NCBI RefSeq assembly: GCF_016861655.1
Contig: NZ_BOLN01000004.1
Span: 186,001-250,000, forward strand
Length of the DNA stretch: 64,000 nucleotides
Direction of reading: 5' to 3'
Source of the DNA: Levilactobacillus lanxiensis
Lineage (GTDB): Bacteria; Bacillota; Bacilli; Lactobacillales; Lactobacillaceae
This document shows, in pieces, positions 18,719 to 28,314 of this stretch. The position numbers and the translations under genes are program-made. Positions within the stretch are counted from its first letter, which is position 1. Each line of letters starts with the position of its first letter. The notes beneath the pieces are model-generated. The model searched no databases. It was not told the origin of the DNA and saw nothing but the letters and a program-made list of their open reading frames with translations.

Positions 18719-18955
18719 GTGTATAACTTTTTAATGACCTGTATTTTAATTGTTGCTGTTTTGATTATCATTGCGGTAATGATGCAGCCTGCTAAGACCA
18801 ACGACGCGTTATCCGCTTTATCTGGTGGTGCGGACGACTTATTTGCAAAGGCTAAGCCCCGTGGCTTCGAAGCTTTCATGCAAAAAGTGACCGTTGTTTT
18901 GGGTGCCTTATTCTTTGGGCTGGCAATGGCTTTAGTTTATTTATCTTCACACTAG
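18719..18955 (+). CDS. secG: Preprotein translocase subunit SecG
   Basis: The 78-residue protein has two hydrophobic helices (residues 4-22 and 55-75) separated by the conserved loop MMQPAKTNDALSALSGGADDLF, the SecG signature. It joins SecYE to help SecA-driven export. It starts at GTG 18719 behind TAGGAGG. A terminator follows, yet secG-esterase-rnr-smpB is a conserved order in Gram-positives and partial read-through may link them. Confidence 0.95.
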   Translation: MYNFLMTCILIVAVLIIIAVMMQPAKTNDALSALSGGADDLFAKAKPRGFEAFMQKVTVVLGALFFGLAMALVYLSSH

Positions 18956-18967
18956 AGTAGAATGTGG

Positions 18968-19000
18968 GCCTCCTGTTTGTTAGTTACAGGGGGCTTTTTT
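18968..19000 (+). terminator. secG terminator
   Basis: GCCTCCTGT pairs with ACAGGGGGC followed by six T. Confidence 0.85.
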
Positions 19001-19043
19001 ACAGACTACCCGAGTCAAAAATAGCGGAAAGTGGTGGTTTTAC

Positions 19044-19787
19044 ATGATTCGAAAACCAACCCCGCTCTTTTTCGAGCAGGGGCCTCAAGCAGTGATTCTA
19101 CTGCACGCTTATTCCGGGAGCTCCAATGACATGCGTATTTTAGCGCGCCGGCTACAGGGTGAAAATTACACCGTGCTGGCGCCAATCTTTACTGGCCACG
19201 CCACGGGGGACCCAGCCGATGTTTTGCGACTGGGCTCACCGAAGCAGTGGTGGCAGGATACTGAGGACGCGATTGCTTTCTTAAAGCAACGTGGTTACGA
19301 GCGTATTGCCATTTTCGGCCTGTCGTTAGGTGGCTTGTTTGCGACGCGAGCCCTACAGGAACATCCTGAACTTCTCGGTGGTGGGACGATTGCCTCCCCC
19401 GTGATCTACCGGGGACAAACCAACGTTCCGGCGTCATTTATTGAAATGGCTCGTGCCAGCTACCGGGAACAGAACATTACGGGGGATGACCAAGAGCAAC
19501 GTGTGGCGTGGTTGAAGGACCATTTGAACGCGCAGTTGATGGCCATTCAAGCGTTTGCTGATACCACAGCGACGCATTTAGACCGGGTGAAGCAACCCGT
19601 CTTCATTGCCCAGGGGGATGCGGATCACATGATCGACCCCCGTTCGGGTAAGTGGTTGGCGGAGGCCTATCCGGCCGATCAAATTGATTTTCACGAATAC
19701 GCAGGAGCGGGTCACGTGTTAACCGTGAACACCGCGCACCGCGCATTAGAAACGGACATTTTAGCTTATCTACAAACAATCTTTTAA
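19044..19787 (+). CDS. Alpha/beta-hydrolase, carboxylesterase
   Basis: The 247-residue protein has the oxyanion region LLHAYSGSSNDM (20-31), the nucleophile elbow GLSLGG with Ser94, an acid in GDADHMID and a His in GAGHVLT near the C terminus, which completes a Ser-Asp-His triad. Small esterases of this type (Est30-like) between secG and rnr are standard in Firmicutes and hydrolyse short-chain esters; the natural substrate is unknown. The next gene starts 19 bases later. Confidence 0.88.
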   Translation: MIRKPTPLFFEQGPQAVILLHAYSGSSNDMRILARRLQGENYTVLAPIFTGHATGDPADVLRLGSPKQWWQDTEDAIAFLKQRGYERIAIFGLSLGGLFATRALQEHPELLGGGTIASPVIYRGQTNVPASFIEMARASYREQNITGDDQEQRVAWLKDHLNAQLMAIQAFADTTATHLDRVKQPVFIAQGDADHMIDPRSGKWLAEAYPADQIDFHEYAGAGHVLTVNTAHRALETDILAYLQTIF

Positions 19788-19805
19788 AATAACGAGGAAT
19801 CGATA

Positions 19806-22214
19806 GTGCAAGAAAATACATTGAAAACAGATTTAACAGCTTTCTTCCGGTCCCATTCGGAACAAAGCTACACAGTTGAAGATATTTCGGATGCACTCCA
19901 CTACCACGGCTCAGCTGCTTTTAAGCTGATCGTGCAGGAGTTAGCACAGTTGGAACGCGACGGTCTTGTCCAAGTAACGGACCACGGTCATTTTCAATTG
20001 GATCCTAGCCAACGGACGTTGACCGGGATTTTCCACGGTAACGACAAGGGCTTTGGCTTTGTCGCATATGATGAAAACAAGATTGAACCGGACGCCTACA
20101 TTGCCCCTAACAACACGTTACGGGCCCTGAACGGCGATACCGTTAAGATTGAAATTGTTCGCGCAGGGGATCCTCGTAGCGGCAAAGGTCCTGAAGGTAA
20201 GGTCACGGAAATTGTTGAACACCACTACGAACAAGTTGTTGGTGAATTCTTCAAGACCGAAGACGATAACGGTTATTTGGGTCAGGTTCGTTTAACGGAC
20301 AAGAAGGTCATGAAGTACAAGTTCTACGTGACCGCTGTTGGCTTGAACCCCACCCCAGGTGAGGTCGTCACGGCTGAAATCACCGAATACCCGAGCGATG
20401 CGCATCCAGATGCCATGGTTGGGATTGCTAAGCAAGTCATCGGGAGCGTTGATGATCCTGGTATCGATATTTTACAGATCGTGTACCAACACAACATTCC
20501 TTCTGAATTCCCAGAAGAGGTCATGCAGGCCGCTGATGAGATTCCAGATCACGTGCTGCCTGAAGAAATGGCTGGCCGGGAAGATATTACGGACCAAGAC
20601 TTGGTCACCATTGATGGCGAGTCTTCAAAAGACTTGGATGATGCCGTTACCGTTTGGAAATTGCCTAACGGAAACTATCATTTAGGGGTCCACATCGCGG
20701 ACGTTTCCCACTATGTTCAAGAAGATTCAATCCTGGACAAGGAAGCCTACAAGCGGGGGACCAGTGTCTACCTGACTGACCGGGTTATTCCAATGTTGCC
20801 ACGGCGCTTATCTAACGGGATTTGTTCTTTAAACGAGGGTGAATTGCGGTTATGTATGAGTTGTGACATGGAAATTGATGACTCCGGGAATGTTGTTAAG
20901 CACCGGATTCACCCATCTGTCATGCGCTCTAAGGCACGGATGACCTACACGGCCGTTAACCAAATCTTGGAAGCCCATGACCCATTGACTATGGACCGTT
21001 ACAAGTCACTCGTCCCAATGTTTGAAGCTATGGGCGAGTTGCACAAGATTTTGGTTAAGCACCGTAAGCGTCGTGGAGCCATTGATTTTGATGACCGTGA
21101 AGCTGAAATCATTGTCGATGACAAGGGCCACGCCGTAGACGTTAAGTTGCGGACCCGTGGGATCTCCGAACGGATGATTGAATCCTTCATGTTGGCTGCT
21201 AACGAAACGGTTGCGGAACACTACTTCCGTGCCAAGGTGCCTTTCTTATACCGGGTCCACGAAACGCCAGATGGCGACCGTGTCCGGAGCTTCTTTGAAT
21301 TCTTAACGGCCTTCGGGATCAACGTTAAGGGTGATGCCGATCATTTACGGCCAAAGATGTTACAAGGCATTCTGAAGCAGGTTGCTGGCAAACCTGAAGA
21401 AGCCATGGTTTCTGTGATGATGTTACGGAGCTTGAAGCAAGCCCGTTACGCTGACCAGTCCTTGGGTCACTTCGGGTTAGGTGCTGAGTTCTACACCCAC
21501 TTTACGTCTCCAATCCGGCGGTACCCAGATACCATGGTTCATCGGATGATTCATTACTACGAAGACCACGGTACTGGCGATAGCAGCAAGGAAAAGTTTG
21601 CCCCAATTTTGGAAGAAATCGGGATCCATACGTCCGAAGCTGAACGTCGCGCCATCGATGCTGAACGTGATACCAACGACATGAAGATGGCTGAATACAT
21701 GGCTGACCACGTCGGCGAAGAATTTGACGCCGTTGTTAGTTCTGTCATGAAATTCGGGATGTTTGTCGAATTGCCAAACACCATCGAAGGGTTGATCCAC
21801 ATCAGTCGGATGCAGGATGACTACTACGAATACGTTGAAAAGTATCTGGCCTTAGTTGGGCGCAACACGCGTCGGACTTACCGGATCGGTCAAGAAATTC
21901 GGGTTAAGGTTATCCACGTCGACAAGGAACAAAGTGAAATTGACTTCGAATTATTAAACCCAGAAAAAACACCAACTAGTGATTTATTACCACACCGTGA
22001 ACACCGCTCTCGTGGGGGCAACTTCCACGGCCGGAGCAACAATGGTGGTCATAGTAATGGGAACAATCATGGTGGTGGTAACCGCAATGGTGGCAATCAC
22101 CAGAACGGGAATCAGCGATCATCGAACCAACGTGGCGGGAATAACAGCCAACACCGGAGTAACAACAATGGTGGCGGCCAACACCGCAACAATTCACAAG
22201 GTGGTCGGCACTAA
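19806..22214 (+). CDS. rnr: Ribonuclease R
   Basis: The 802-residue processive 3'-5' exoribonuclease has an N-terminal winged-helix region, cold-shock domain (GIFHGNDKGFGFVAYDE, about 72-88), the RNB catalytic domain with the Asp cluster in TIDGESSKDLDDAV (about 270-283) and a C-terminal S1 domain (VVSSVMKFGMFVELPNTIEGLIH). It degrades structured RNA and works with SmpB-tmRNA, whose smpB gene is next. It starts at GTG 19806. The last 60-70 residues are a low-complexity Asn/Gly/His/Arg/Ser tail in place of the usual Lys-rich one. Confidence 0.96.
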   Translation: MQENTLKTDLTAFFRSHSEQSYTVEDISDALHYHGSAAFKLIVQELAQLERDGLVQVTDHGHFQLDPSQRTLTGIFHGNDKGFGFVAYDENKIEPDAYIAPNNTLRALNGDTVKIEIVRAGDPRSGKGPEGKVTEIVEHHYEQVVGEFFKTEDDNGYLGQVRLTDKKVMKYKFYVTAVGLNPTPGEVVTAEITEYPSDAHPDAMVGIAKQVIGSVDDPGIDILQIVYQHNIPSEFPEEVMQAADEIPDHVLPEEMAGREDITDQDLVTIDGESSKDLDDAVTVWKLPNGNYHLGVHIADVSHYVQEDSILDKEAYKRGTSVYLTDRVIPMLPRRLSNGICSLNEGELRLCMSCDMEIDDSGNVVKHRIHPSVMRSKARMTYTAVNQILEAHDPLTMDRYKSLVPMFEAMGELHKILVKHRKRRGAIDFDDREAEIIVDDKGHAVDVKLRTRGISERMIESFMLAANETVAEHYFRAKVPFLYRVHETPDGDRVRSFFEFLTAFGINVKGDADHLRPKMLQGILKQVAGKPEEAMVSVMMLRSLKQARYADQSLGHFGLGAEFYTHFTSPIRRYPDTMVHRMIHYYEDHGTGDSSKEKFAPILEEIGIHTSEAERRAIDAERDTNDMKMAEYMADHVGEEFDAVVSSVMKFGMFVELPNTIEGLIHISRMQDDYYEYVEKYLALVGRNTRRTYRIGQEIRVKVIHVDKEQSEIDFELLNPEKTPTSDLLPHREHRSRGGNFHGRSNNGGHSNGNNHGGGNRNGGNHQNGNQRSSNQRGGNNSQHRSNNNGGGQHRNNSQGGRH

Positions 22215-22229
22215 GCGAGGTGACTGAAC

Positions 22230-22703
22230 TTGGCGAAAAAAAAGTCCAAGAAAACACCAGATAACGTTTTAGCTCAAAACCGGAAGGCACGGCATGATTA
22301 TGCAGTCACGGAAACGGTTGAAGCCGGACTCGTTTTAACGGGGACCGAAATCAAATCGTTGCGTGAACGGCGGGTCAACCTACAAGATGGGTTCGCCCAG
22401 ATTCGGAACAACGAAGCGTGGATGATGAACGTGCACATCAGTGAGTACGTTCAGGGAAACCGATTCAACCACGATCCGTTACGGAACCGGAAACTCCTGT
22501 TACACAAGAAGGAAATTCGGCGGTTAGGTCAAGCGACAATGGATAAAGGGGTTACCCTGATTCCGTTGAAGATGTACCTGAAGCATGGATTTGCGAAGGT
22601 GCTAATTGGCGTTGCCCATGGGAAACGAGAATATGACAAGCGGCAAACAATCAAACGGCGGGAACAAGACCGAGAGATTGAGCGGGTCATGAAGCGTTAC
22701 TAG
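22230..22703 (+). CDS. smpB: SsrA-binding protein SmpB
   Basis: The 157-residue protein binds tmRNA and brings it to stalled ribosomes. Features are the family core [41 protein letters not shown], and the basic C-terminal tail [16 protein letters not shown]. It begins at TTG 22230, 15 bases after the rnr stop, with GCGAGGTG as Shine-Dalgarno site. No tmRNA gene was recognised in this window. Confidence 0.96.
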   Translation: MAKKKSKKTPDNVLAQNRKARHDYAVTETVEAGLVLTGTEIKSLRERRVNLQDGFAQIRNNEAWMMNVHISEYVQGNRFNHDPLRNRKLLLHKKEIRRLGQATMDKGVTLIPLKMYLKHGFAKVLIGVAHGKREYDKRQTIKRREQDREIERVMKRY

Positions 22704-22711
22704 TCATTTAT

Positions 22712-22755
22712 AAGGGGGACAGCAGAACTTGGTTGGTTCGGCTGTCCCTTTTTAC
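22712..22755 (+). terminator. smpB terminator
   Basis: AAGGGGGACAGC pairs with GCTGTCCCTTTTT; the loop is 17 bases. Confidence 0.85.
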
Positions 22756-22793
22756 ATAAAATTTGGATAGGTTTTTATTGGGAGGTTAGTTAA

Positions 22794-23537
22794 ATGACAA
22801 CTGCACCAAAGATTCGGGTCAAGGACCTGCACAAGGCCTTTGGACAAAATGAAGTTTTGAAGGGCATCACGCTGGATGTCCAACCCCAGGAAGTTCTCTG
22901 CATGATTGGACCCTCGGGTTCCGGGAAGAGTACCTTTCTCCGTTGCCTAAATGGGTTGGAACAAATCACGAGTGGTGAAGTCTGGGTAGAAGGCCAACGG
23001 GTTGGTGACCCGAAAGTCAATCTGAATCAGATTCGTGAGAACATCGGGATGGTATTTCAGCATTTTAACTTGTTTCCGCATTTGTCCGTGCTCCAGAACG
23101 TGACGTTGGGGCCCGTTCAGTTGAAAGGCCTGAGTAAAGCCGCCGCTAAGGAGCGGGCCGAAAAGCTTCTCCAGCAGGTTGGCCTGGAAGACAAGGCCGA
23201 GGCGATGCCCCATTCCCTGTCTGGTGGCCAACAGCAGCGGGTCGCGATTGCGCGAGCACTGGCCATGGAACCCGAAATCATGTTGTTCGATGAACCCACC
23301 TCGGCACTAGACCCCGAAATGGTCGGGGACGTCTTGCAGGTCATGCAGGATCTGGCAGAAGGTGGCATGACCATGGTCGTTGTGACCCACGAAATGGGCT
23401 TCGCCAAAAACGTGGCCGACCGTGTGGCCTTCATGGATGAGGGGATTATCCAAGAGGCAGGGACTCCCACAGAGGTGTTTGACCATCCGCAGAATCCGCG
23501 GACACAGGAATTCTTAAATAAGGTGCTTAACGTTTAG
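22794..23537 (+). CDS. Polar amino-acid ABC transporter ATPase (GlnQ-like)
   Basis: The 247-residue ATPase has Walker [10 protein letters not shown] (about 42-50), Q-loop context [12 protein letters not shown], signature LSGGQQQR, Walker [15 protein letters not shown] and the switch His in VVVTHEMGF. This pattern is that of the glutamine/glutamate/arginine importer group. No permease or binding-protein gene adjoins it; terminators flank it on both sides. It must therefore work with membrane parts encoded elsewhere. Confidence 0.9.
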   Translation: MTTAPKIRVKDLHKAFGQNEVLKGITLDVQPQEVLCMIGPSGSGKSTFLRCLNGLEQITSGEVWVEGQRVGDPKVNLNQIRENIGMVFQHFNLFPHLSVLQNVTLGPVQLKGLSKAAAKERAEKLLQQVGLEDKAEAMPHSLSGGQQQRVAIARALAMEPEIMLFDEPTSALDPEMVGDVLQVMQDLAEGGMTMVVVTHEMGFAKNVADRVAFMDEGIIQEAGTPTEVFDHPQNPRTQEFLNKVLNV

Positions 23538-23539
23538 AC

Positions 23540-23578
23540 AAAAAATCCGTTCTGGTTAATTCCGGAACGGATTTTTTT
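23540..23578 (+). terminator. Terminator after the ABC ATPase gene
   Basis: A 15-bp stem AAAAATCCGTTCTGG/CCGGAACGGATTTTT with loop TTAATT and a T-run. Confidence 0.92.
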
Positions 23579-23664
23579 GTGACTTCGACAGCTGACAAAA
23601 CTAACGTGAATGCTGATGTAGTCCTATTTATCACAAATATTTTAAGACTAAAAAAAGTTGTGAA

Positions 23665-23702
23665 TGATAACGGTTTCATTAGTTTCTATTATGTGCTATT
23701 AT
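23665..23702 (+). promoter_or_regulatory. Candidate promoter with cre site
   Basis: TGATAACGGTTTCA (23665-23678) fits the relaxed cre consensus TGWNANCGNTNWCA at every position. It overlaps a possible -35 TTTCAT (23674-23679) with TATTAT (23697-23702) 17 bases on. The leader to the next gene would be about 185 bases; the rest of this AT-rich gap shows nothing else I can name. CcpA repression of the surface protein is inferred. Confidence 0.45.
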
Positions 23703-23893
23703 ATTGCTGGTAAATATATTCACTAATGCATATGGTTTGAATTGAAATTAAAACAGGGGTTACTAATTTAAGGCTGTACTTGGCAATGTAGCGACGCATT
23801 TTAATCATTGCTTTTTTGACGGGCGATTCATGGCCAGAGGGACTTTTGAGCTAAAAGTAAAACGATAAACGGACCTTGAGGAGGGGAAGACTT

Positions 23894-25693
23894 ATGAAGT
23901 TACAAGCGACAATTTTATTAGCAGGATTGACCTTAGGAATGGCCCAACCCGTCAGTACGGTTGTTTTGCCGCAGACAGTACCGGTTGTGACTGCACGGGC
24001 CGCGACGACAAAGGATGACATTCAGTATGAAGGCGACTATGGCGTTCACTGGACGTTATCCACTAGTGGGGTTCTCCATTTAGGTGCTGGCACGCTAGCC
24101 GATGAACCGATGCCACCGGCGAGTGGAACGGGATCGAGTGATGGGCAGTTTGCCAAACAGATTGCGTTAAAACAGGGGCTTACGACGCCCAGTGATGCCG
24201 AGCTCACGGCCGCTGGGAGTCTAGTGACCAAGGTTGTGCTGGACGGGCCGATTAAGACCTCCGCCAACGCCGCCAACCTATTTGCACAGTTGCCCAATGT
24301 GACCAACTATGAGAATTTGAATTTACTCGATACGTCTGCGGCCACCTCCATGAAGGGGATGTTCCTGCAGATGAATGGCAACAAAGCGTTGACCTCGCTG
24401 GACGTTTCTCACTTTAACACGAAAAATGTGACGACCATGTGGGGGATGTTCTATGGCCTCAAAGGAATCAGTGAACTGGACCTGTCGAATTTTGATACCG
24501 GACAGGTGACGGCCGCGACGTCCATGTTTTTTGGCGATTCTAGTTTGCAAGCCATTAACCTGGCCAATGCCACTTTTACTAATTTGAAGAGTGCCGACTA
24601 CATGTTCTCAGGGTCTGATCTACGGACAATTCGCTTGGATTCCTTTGCGCCACCGGCAACATTTTCGGGGTACAGCATGTTTGCCAACAAGACCACGATT
24701 GGGCAAGTGACATTTGGTCCGAAGACCCATTTCGCCGGGGATCCGAAGTTGAATGATGCCCAGACGGTTCCGGATGAATTTACGGGATTGTGGCAAGCCG
24801 TGGGCAAGGGGACGATTCAAAATCCCCTCGGCGATGAGTTCGCTCATGGTAAAGACATTACCGATCTGTATAACGGGACGGACAATCCGAGTGGTGTCGT
24901 CACCTACGTGTGGCAGCCGGTCAATCGGGTGATCGAACCGACGACCCCACCCGTGGTCACGCCACCTACCGTTACGCCACCCGCTGTCACGCAGAGCCAG
25001 CCGGTGACCGTTCGTTACCTGGATGAAAAGGGCAATCAACTGGCCAATAATCAGGTGTTGACTGGCGACATTGGGGAAATCTATCAAGCCAACCAGCTGA
25101 ACTTTGCCGGATACAAGCTGAACCGGACAGAGGGCCAGGTCAGCGGCACGTTTAGTGATCAGGCCCAGACGGTGACCTTCCACTATGCACGCAACCTGAT
25201 GTCTGGTGGGGATGCCGCCACGGTGGCGCCAATCGCCAGCGTCGTTTACGCGACGAAGAAGATTGGGTTGTATCAGACCAAGAACTTCTCCAAGAAGACG
25301 GTCAAACACTGGTACAGCAAGCAGAAACGGGCCAACCGGCCAATGTTTGTGGTGACCGGCACGGCCGACTCCAAGCAGGGCAATCTGCGCTACAAGGTCA
25401 AGGATGTGAATCATAAATCCAAGACAGCCGGGAAGACCGGGTATATCACGGCGAAACCAAGTTATGTGACGGGCGTGTACTATGCGACCAAGCAAGCCAA
25501 GGTCAAAGTGATTGCGAAGAACGGTGTCAATGCCTACCAGCAAAAATCACTAAAAACGAAGCGCGTGCACTATAAAAAGGGCCAGCAACTAAAGGTCAAA
25601 AAGATTATTGCGTACCATAAGACGACGCGGTTCCAATTGACTAATGGCAAGTATGTGACGGCCAACAAGAAACTTGTGTTAGCCGTGAAATAG
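23894..25693 (+). CDS. Secreted LRR (DUF285)-MucBP-like-DUF5776 surface protein
   Basis: The 599-residue protein starts at ATG 23894 behind GAGGAGGGG; the longer frame from 23876 would include that site. After a signal peptide ending near TARAA comes a BspA-like DUF285 leucine-rich region (about residues 130-250; repeats such as LDVSHFNTKNVTTMWGMF and LDLSNFDTGQVTAATSMFF), a Pro/Thr linker with VTPPTVTPPAVT, one MucBP-like domain (VTVRYLDEKGNQLANNQV... VTFHYA) and a basic C-terminal DUF5776 module that likely holds it on the wall by charge. No LPxTG motif is present. A binding or adhesion role is inferred. Confidence 0.82.
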   Translation: MKLQATILLAGLTLGMAQPVSTVVLPQTVPVVTARAATTKDDIQYEGDYGVHWTLSTSGVLHLGAGTLADEPMPPASGTGSSDGQFAKQIALKQGLTTPSDAELTAAGSLVTKVVLDGPIKTSANAANLFAQLPNVTNYENLNLLDTSAATSMKGMFLQMNGNKALTSLDVSHFNTKNVTTMWGMFYGLKGISELDLSNFDTGQVTAATSMFFGDSSLQAINLANATFTNLKSADYMFSGSDLRTIRLDSFAPPATFSGYSMFANKTTIGQVTFGPKTHFAGDPKLNDAQTVPDEFTGLWQAVGKGTIQNPLGDEFAHGKDITDLYNGTDNPSGVVTYVWQPVNRVIEPTTPPVVTPPTVTPPAVTQSQPVTVRYLDEKGNQLANNQVLTGDIGEIYQANQLNFAGYKLNRTEGQVSGTFSDQAQTVTFHYARNLMSGGDAATVAPIASVVYATKKIGLYQTKNFSKKTVKHWYSKQKRANRPMFVVTGTADSKQGNLRYKVKDVNHKSKTAGKTGYITAKPSYVTGVYYATKQAKVKVIAKNGVNAYQQKSLKTKRVHYKKGQQLKVKKIIAYHKTTRFQLTNGKYVTANKKLVLAVK

Positions 25694-25695
25694 CA

Positions 25696-25739
25696 AAATC
25701 GGTATCAACCATGGAAACTGGCTGATACCGATTTTTTAT
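25696..25739. terminator. Shared terminator between convergent genes
   Basis: AAAATCGGTATCA pairs with TGATACCGATTTTTT. The A-run and T-run on both sides let it end both the surface-protein gene and the minus-strand LURP-one-like gene. Confidence 0.85.
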
Positions 25740-26281
25740 TTTTTGGTAAATTGCGCAATGTCGCCAGCAGCCGGGGCCCAAGCGTGGTTTCGCAGGGGAG
25801 CCAACGCCTTATGTTGATGCTTAGCCCAGCGGTCGAGAATCGCGGCCAGACAGATGACCAGAGCTTCATGGTCGGGCTGATCTACGGCTAGCGTCGTGGT
25901 GCCCCCGCCGGATTGACTGACCTGGTCAATCGTGGCAATCAGCTCACGCCCGTGGGTGATCTTGAAATGGCCACTGTTGATATTGCCCATGATGATCCAA
26001 TTGAGTCCGCGGACAAACAGGACTTCACGGATCACGCCAAAGGTCTTGCTGACGCGACCGACCGTTTGCCGGTGATAGACCAGACGGAATTTTGGCAGTA
26101 GGCCCAGTGATTCCTGTTTGACCTCGGCTTCCAGTGCGCCGGCAATCGTGTAGACCGACAGCACGTCCGCTCTGAGCCCCCATTTACCCACGAGCAAATA
26201 GCTGGATTGATTATTCGTATCGCGAATGACCGTCGTCGCCTTGGCGGACAGCGCGGCCTGATTGAGATACAGTGTACGCAT
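25736..26281 (-). CDS. LURP-one-related (tubby C-terminal-like) protein
   Basis: The 181-residue protein matches the YxjI/LURP-one pattern: MRTLYLNQAALSAKATTVIRD, then LVGKWGLRADVLSVYTIAGALEAEVKQESLG and a run of short beta strands (FGVIREVLFVRGLNWIIMGNI). The family has a tubby-like barrel that may bind membranes, but no bacterial function is settled. The start is ATG 26281 with AGGAGGAG; an upstream in-frame ATG at 26338 lacks a site. It is a single-gene unit. Confidence 0.7.
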   Translation of the reverse strand: MRTLYLNQAALSAKATTVIRDTNNQSSYLLVGKWGLRADVLSVYTIAGALEAEVKQESLGLLPKFRLVYHRQTVGRVSKTFGVIREVLFVRGLNWIIMGNINSGHFKITHGRELIATIDQVSQSGGGTTTLAVDQPDHEALVICLAAILDRWAKHQHKALAPLRNHAWAPAAGDIAQFTKK

Positions 26282-26403
26282 GGGGCTCCTCCTTTGCATC
26301 GTTCTCGACTTTGTTAAACCCATTCTAACATGTTTCACCAGAAGCTGTTCGATAATATCATTTAGCCGGCCGTTATGATAGAATAAAAGGCGAGGTGTTG
26401 GGA

Positions 26404-27117
26404 ATGAAACCGTTTATTCATAATGACTGGTGGCCGGTACTTGAGCCCGAATTTGAGCAGACCTATTATCAGGAACTGCGCAAATTCTTGGTTGAAGAGT
26501 ATCAGCATTACCGTATCGATCCGGACATGTATCATATTTTTACCGCGTTCGATTGGACGCCGTTTAGCCAGGTCAAGGTGGTTATTTTGGGACAAGACCC
26601 GTACCACAATCCTGGTCAGGCGCATGGCTGTAGCTTCTCCGTTCGGCCGGGCACACCGATTCCACCGTCGTTGAAAAACATTTACAAAGAACTCGAGAGT
26701 GACTTGGGCATCAAGCCGGTTAACCATGGCTATTTGGAAAAATGGGCCAAGCAAGGTGTCCTGTTACTCAACTCCGTTCTGACCGTACGTGATGGCAAGG
26801 CTTTTTCCCATCAAGGGCACGGTTGGGAACGGTTAACGGACGCTGCGATTGCAAAATTGTCGGAACGACCCGAACCCGTGGTCTTTATCCTATGGGGCAG
26901 TGCCGCGCGGTCTAAAATCAGTTTGATCGACACGCAAACCAACATTGTGTTGCAAGCACCGCATCCCAGTCCGCTATCCGCTTACCGGGGGTTCTTTGGC
27001 TCCAAGCCATTTTCCAAGACCAACATCGCATTGACATCATTAGGGGAGACGCCCATCGACTGGCAACTACCAGAACACGTTACCGAAGATGAGCCGTCCC
27101 ACCCAGCATCCAACTAA
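26404..27117 (+). CDS. ung: Uracil-DNA glycosylase, family 1
   Basis: The 237-residue enzyme removes uracil from DNA in base-excision repair. The water-activating loop [13 protein letters not shown] carries Asp65, [10 protein letters not shown] follows, and the minor-groove loop [13 protein letters not shown] is near the C terminus. The start is ATG 26404, seven bases after GAGGTG; two earlier in-frame codons are within or next to that site. It lies 53 bases upstream of pta, the common order in lactobacilli. Confidence 0.96.
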   Translation: MKPFIHNDWWPVLEPEFEQTYYQELRKFLVEEYQHYRIDPDMYHIFTAFDWTPFSQVKVVILGQDPYHNPGQAHGCSFSVRPGTPIPPSLKNIYKELESDLGIKPVNHGYLEKWAKQGVLLLNSVLTVRDGKAFSHQGHGWERLTDAAIAKLSERPEPVVFILWGSAARSKISLIDTQTNIVLQAPHPSPLSAYRGFFGSKPFSKTNIALTSLGETPIDWQLPEHVTEDEPSHPASN

Positions 27118-27170
27118 GCATAGACAGAGAGAGAATTGATTCGTGGGATATTTTATGGAGGTCATTATCT

Positions 27171-28145
27171 ATGGAACTTTTTGATAGTCTCAAGCAAAAG
27201 ATTAATGGACAAAACAAAACCATTGTTTTCCCTGAAGGGGAAGATGCTCGGGTCTTAGGTGCCGCTAGCCGATTAGCCGCTGATGGCCTGATCAAGTCCG
27301 TCGTTTTAGGCAAGCAAAGTGACGTTGAAGCCACTGCCAAGGACAACAACATTGACTTGAGCCAAGTCACGTTGTTGGACCCAGCTGCCATTCCAGCCGA
27401 CCAACACAAGGACATGTTAGATGCCTTGGTTGCGCGTCGGAAGGGCAAGAACACGCCTGAACAAGCTGCTGAAATGTTAAAGGACCCGAACTACATCGGG
27501 ACCATGATGGTCTACATGGGCCAAGCTGACGGGATGGTTTCTGGTGCCGTGCACGCGACTGGCGACACGGTTCGTCCTGCCTTACAAATTATTAAAACTA
27601 AGGAAGGCGTCCGCCGTATCAGTGGGGCCTTCATCATGCAAAAGGGTGACGAACGCTACGTCTTCGCCGACTGTGCTATCAACATCGAATTGGATGCTGC
27701 CGGCATGGCTGAAGTCGCCGTTGAAAGTGCCCACACCGCCAAGGTCTTTGACATCGACCCTAAGGTTGCCTTGCTGAGCTTCTCCACTAAGGGCTCCGCT
27801 AAGGGCGAAATGGTCACCAAGGTCCAAGAAGCCACGAAGATTGCCCATGAAACGGCCCCAGATTTGGCCGTTGATGGTGAATTACAATTTGACGCGTCCT
27901 TCGTCCCAAGTGTTGCCGCCCAAAAGGCGCCAGACTCCAAGGTTGCCGGTCACGCCAACGTCTTTGTCTTCCCAGAATTACAATCCGGGAACATTGGCTA
28001 CAAGATTGCCCAACGCTTCGGTGGCTTTGAAGCCATTGGGCCCATCCTGCAAGGCCTGAACAAGCCTGTTTCTGACTTGTCTCGTGGTTGCAACGAAGAG
28101 GATGTTTACAAGGTTGCCATCATCACCGCAGCCCAATCACTTTAA
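27171..28145 (+). CDS. pta: Phosphate acetyltransferase
   Basis: The 324-residue single-domain enzyme interconverts acetyl-CoA and acetyl phosphate. FPEGEDARVLGAASRL near the N terminus, VSGAVHATGDTVRPALQII, FADCAINIELDA and the late NVFVFPELQSGNIGYKIAQR are typical. It has a strong Shine-Dalgarno site (TGGAGG) and biased codons. In heterofermentative lactobacilli it works between the phosphoketolase product and alcohol or acetate formation. A terminator follows. Confidence 0.97.
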   Translation: MELFDSLKQKINGQNKTIVFPEGEDARVLGAASRLAADGLIKSVVLGKQSDVEATAKDNNIDLSQVTLLDPAAIPADQHKDMLDALVARRKGKNTPEQAAEMLKDPNYIGTMMVYMGQADGMVSGAVHATGDTVRPALQIIKTKEGVRRISGAFIMQKGDERYVFADCAINIELDAAGMAEVAVESAHTAKVFDIDPKVALLSFSTKGSAKGEMVTKVQEATKIAHETAPDLAVDGELQFDASFVPSVAAQKAPDSKVAGHANVFVFPELQSGNIGYKIAQRFGGFEAIGPILQGLNKPVSDLSRGCNEEDVYKVAIITAAQSL

Positions 28146-28187
28146 ACTTTTCATTTCTTGGACGCAAATGAATCGTGTTAAATAACG

Positions 28188-28230
28188 ATACCCGGATTGC
28201 TATTTGCTAGCAGTCCGGGTATTATTTATT
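28188..28230 (+). terminator. pta terminator
   Basis: ATACCCGGA pairs with TCCGGGTAT around a loop that itself contains GCTA/TAGC pairing; followed by TATTTATT. Confidence 0.7.
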
Positions 28231-28314
28231 CTGGTGAGTTATGAGCGGTCCGGGAACGGGCCCGACCATGGCTAAAGGATGAGAAATCAGTTTTGAAAAA
28301 AGGGGAATGGCAGT

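Noticed and set aside
24620..25543. Long minus-strand frame of 307 residues
   Set aside because: It lies wholly opposite the surface-protein gene, has no Shine-Dalgarno site and a composition typical of an antisense shadow.
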